The notes under the pieces: model-generated | Told to the model about the DNA's origin: nothing | The model's database searches: none | Seen by the model: only the letters and a program-made list of their open reading frames with translations | Part shown: in pieces, positions 62,115-64,000 of the stretch | How positions within the stretch are numbered: position 1 is the stretch's first letter | Layout: every line of letters begins with the position of its first letter | NCBI RefSeq assembly: GCF_009915155.1 | Contig: NZ_JAABLM010000012.1 | Location: 28,197-92,196 of the forward strand | Reading direction: 5' to 3' | DNA length: 64,000 nucleotides | Source: Flavobacterium ichthyis | GTDB lineage: Bacteria > Bacteroidota > Bacteroidia > Flavobacteriales > Flavobacteriaceae | Translations under genes and position numbers: made by a program

Positions 62115-63503
62115 CTATTTTGAAAGTTCTACAAAATATTTGTAAAACAACGGAATGGTTTCGATTCCTTTTAAATAATTGAACACGCCGAAGTGTTCGT
62201 TTGGTGAGTGAATGGCATCTGAATCTAAGCCAAATCCCATTAAAATTGTTTTGGATTGTAGTTCTTTTTCGAACAAAGCCACAATGGGAATACTTCCTCC
62301 GGAACGAACCGGAATTGGTTGTACGCCAAAACTTTCGTTGTATGCTTTTGCGGCCGCTTGATAACCGATGTTGTCTATTGGAGTTACATATCCTTGACCT
62401 CCATGATGTGGTTTTACTTTTACGGTCACACCACTTGGAGCAATACTTTCGAAATGTTTGGTGAACAATTCTGTGATTTCGTGCCAATCTTGGTTGGGAA
62501 CCAATCGCATCGAAATTTTGGCGAAAGCCTTACTGGCAATCACGGTTTTGGCACCTTCTCCAGTGTAACCACCCCAAATTCCGTTGACATCTAAAGTGGG
62601 ACGAATGGAATTTCTTTCGTTTGTAGAATAACCTTTTTCGCCGTAAATGTCGTTTAGGTCTAATGATTTTTTGTAAGCTTCTAAAGAAAACGGCGCTTTT
62701 GCCATTTCGGCTCTTTCCGCATCCGAAAGCTCTTCAACTTTGTCATAAAATCCTGGAATCGTAATATGGTTGTTTTCGTCGTGAAGAGATGCAATCATTT
62801 TTGCCAAAATATTTATTGGGTTGGCAACAGCTCCACCGTATAAACCTGAATGTAAATCGCGATTTGGACCTGTAACTTCCACTTCTACGTAACTTAAACC
62901 ACGTAATCCTGTGGTGATTGATGGTTGGGTATTTGAAATCATTCCGGTATCGGAAATTAAAATGACGTCATTTTTTAATTTTTCTTGATTTCTTTCCACA
63001 AACCAGCTCAAGCTAGACGATCCTACTTCTTCTTCGCCTTCAATCATAAATTTTACGTTACACGGAAGATTGTTTGTTTGCACCATGTATTCCAAAGCTT
63101 TCACGTGCATATACATCTGGCCTTTGTCATCGCAAGCGCCACGGGCGAAAATGGCGCCTTCGGGATGCAAATCTGTTTTTTTAATTACGGGCTCAAATGG
63201 TGGCGAAGTCCACAAATCCATTGGATCTGGCGGTTGCACATCGTAATGTCCATAAACCAAAACTGTCGGCAAATTTTTGTCGATTATTTTTTCGCCATAA
63301 ACGATTGGGTAACCGGGAGTTTCGCAAATTTCTACAAAATCACAGCCTGCTTTTTCAAGGCTTTCTTTCACAGCGTTTGCGGTGTCAATTACATCCTGAG
63401 AATAGGCAGAATCTGCACTAACGGATGGAATTTTTAGCAATTCAATTAACTCGTTTAAAAAACGGTCTTTGTTTTTTTCTATATAATTTTTAATATCGTT
63501 CAT
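62115..63503 (-). CDS. M20-family dipeptidase
   Basis: 462 residues from ATG 63503 (MNDIKNYIEKNKDRFLNELI). The metal and catalytic motifs are VYGHYDVQPPDPMDLW (His, Asp), RGACDDKGQMYMHVKAL, MIEGEEEVGSSSL (paired Glu) and ISDTGM. The dimerisation insert has DLHSGLYGGAVANP. It matches the M20 carnosinase-like dipeptidases (CNDP type) that hydrolyse dipeptides in the cytoplasm. It heads an operon with the two TonB-type genes. Confidence 0.85.
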   Translation of the reverse strand: MNDIKNYIEKNKDRFLNELIELLKIPSVSADSAYSQDVIDTANAVKESLEKAGCDFVEICETPGYPIVYGEKIIDKNLPTVLVYGHYDVQPPDPMDLWTSPPFEPVIKKTDLHPEGAIFARGACDDKGQMYMHVKALEYMVQTNNLPCNVKFMIEGEEEVGSSSLSWFVERNQEKLKNDVILISDTGMISNTQPSITTGLRGLSYVEVEVTGPNRDLHSGLYGGAVANPINILAKMIASLHDENNHITIPGFYDKVEELSDAERAEMAKAPFSLEAYKKSLDLNDIYGEKGYSTNERNSIRPTLDVNGIWGGYTGEGAKTVIASKAFAKISMRLVPNQDWHEITELFTKHFESIAPSGVTVKVKPHHGGQGYVTPIDNIGYQAAAKAYNESFGVQPIPVRSGGSIPIVALFEKELQSKTILMGFGLDSDAIHSPNEHFGVFNYLKGIETIPLFYKYFVELSK

Positions 63504-63572
63504 GTACAAAAATTTGAAATGTGTTTGCCAAAAATACAAAAAAGAATATTTTAATTTTTTTTAAAATTTTTA

Positions 63573-63602
63573 TTTGAAAGTTCAAAACTATGACTATATT
63601 TG
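63573..63602 (+). promoter_or_regulatory. Promoter of tRNA-Leu
   Basis: TTTG at 63573-63576, 18 bp, then TATATTTG at 63595-63602, an excellent Bacteroidota promoter 40 bp before the tRNA. Confidence 0.75.
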
Positions 63603-63641
63603 CACCTCGATAGCAACAGCAGTTGTTTTCAAAGGTCTACT

Positions 63642-63723
63642 GCGGATATGGTGAAATTGGTAGACACGCCAGACTTAGGATCTGGTGCCGCAAGGTGTGT
63701 AGGTTCGAGTCCTATTATCCGCA
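63642..63723 (+). tRNA. tRNA-Leu (UAG anticodon)
   Basis: 82 nt with acceptor arms GCGGATA and TATCCGC, anticodon loop CTTAGGA in the stem CCAGA/TCTGG, a long variable arm (TGCCGCAAGGTGT) and TTCGAGTC in the T loop. The CCA end is not encoded, as expected in Bacteroidota. UAG reads CUN leucine codons. Confidence 0.95.
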
Positions 63724-63725
63724 CA

Positions 63726-63758
63726 AAAAGCTTCTCAATTTTGAGGAGCTTTTTTTTT
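63726..63758 (+). terminator. Terminator of tRNA-Leu
   Basis: AAGCTTCTCAA and TTGAGGAGCTT form a stem with a 2-3 nt loop and a long T tract, 3 bp after the tRNA. Confidence 0.85.
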
Positions 63759-63773
63759 GGAGAAAAATTTGTT

Positions 63774-63845
63774 TAGGTTCCTCCGAAGCGTCGGAGCTAT
63801 TATCTGCAAGAAAAGTTTCTCAGTTTGAGGAGCTTTTTTTTTGGA
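63774..63845 (+). repeat. Degenerate second copy of tRNA 3' end and terminator
   Basis: AGGTTC, then CTATTATCTGCA, then AAAAGTTTCTCAG and TTGAGGAGCTTTTTTT repeat 63701-63762 with changes. The insert CTCCGAAGCGTCGGAG (63781-63796) is a small hairpin. A tRNA cannot be formed. Confidence 0.65.
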
Positions 63846-63873
63846 CAAGACATACCAAAAAAAAGCCCCCGAT

Positions 63874-64000
63874 TATAGACTGCACCCAAAAGTTTAGACA
63901 AATTTACAATTAAATTTGATAATGGTGAGCTCGATATTTTATCGGGCTCATTTTGTTTAAATTCGACTTTATTCTATCGTTGTTATAATAGGTTATGTAG
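63874..64000. mobile_element. IS3-family element, right part beyond window
   Basis: Begins with the end sequence TAGACTGCACCCAAAAGTTT (from about 63876), a terminal inverted repeat typical of IS3/IS150-type elements in Bacteroidota, followed by the 3' end of the transposase on the minus strand. Confidence 0.7.
63910..63999 (-). CDS. IS3-family transposase, C-terminal end only
   Basis: The last 29 codons read YITYYNNDRIKSNLNKMSPI and KYRAHHYQI before TAA (63912-63910). The motif YYN-x-x-R-x-x-x-x-L-x-x-MSP-x-x-YR is the C-terminus of IS3-family OrfB integrase domains. The rest lies to the right of the window. Confidence 0.85.
   Translation of the reverse strand, partial: YITYYNNDRIKSNLNKMSPIKYRAHHYQI

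Noticed and set aside
63623..63913. 96-codon plus-strand frame over tRNA-Leu
   Set aside because: It covers the tRNA, its terminators and the IS end; not a gene.

Overview
The window is low-GC Bacteroidota DNA. Almost all of it (position 1 to about 59.7 kb) is one integrative and conjugative element of the CTnDOT type, and the last 4 kb is ordinary chromosome. The chromosomal part (two TonB-C proteins, an M20 dipeptidase, a YwqK-type protein, tRNA-Leu, an intergenic repeat of the kind scattered in Flavobacterium genomes, and the 3' end of an IS3-family transposase) points to Flavobacterium or a close relative. Promoters of the Bacteroidota form TTG-N18-TAnnTTTG are visible there. The left end of the element lies outside the window.

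Layout. 1-0.6 kb: 5' part of rteC, an excision/transfer regulator. 0.6-17.5 kb: AT-rich cargo with small stress and detoxification proteins, a lipid A-type acyltransferase, AraC-type regulators, a Bcr-like MFS pump, an ANT(6)-type and an APH-type aminoglycoside-modifying enzyme, GNAT, OsmC, HxlR and DUF2306 genes. It also holds a decayed patch in which IS66, AraC, UvrA-like and dehydrogenase fragments abut. A 19-bp sequence recurs at four module boundaries here. 18.1-23.6 kb: mobC, mobB and mobA, interrupted by an ECF42-type sigma factor and its DGPF/YciI partner. 23.6-24.4 kb: a palindrome-rich probable oriT and centromere-like region. 24.4-44.6 kb: the tra operon (traA to traQ), interrupted between traD and traE by about 8.7 kb of anti-defence-facing, minus-strand cargo: a DUF4297-nuclease/STAND ATPase (Avs-like) and a Hachiman system (hamA, hamB) with a DUF3800 gene. 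An imperfect direct repeat of about 88 bp brackets the Hachiman module and covers the traE leader.

44.7-50.6 kb: two excisionase-like HTH genes, a strongly structured non-coding stretch, a receiver-like gene, then a three-gene minus-strand unit led by an HsdR_N-type nuclease/P-loop ATPase fusion with two unrecognised partners. This is the best candidate for an undescribed defence system. 50.9-56.4 kb: a PRTRC cluster, DUF932 and SSB genes, which are maintenance functions. 57.1-59.5 kb: a Zn-ribbon/HNH-like cargo gene and the IntDOT-like tyrosine recombinase that ends the element.

The core therefore integrates and excises (int, rteC, HTH genes), processes DNA (mobABC, SSB), builds the mating channel (traE-traQ) and maintains itself (traA, PRTRC). 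Cargo sits at a few fixed points: the rteC-mobC interval, mobC/mobB, traD/traE, upstream of PRTRC, and ssb/int. All functional calls are from sequence reading alone. No database search was run.
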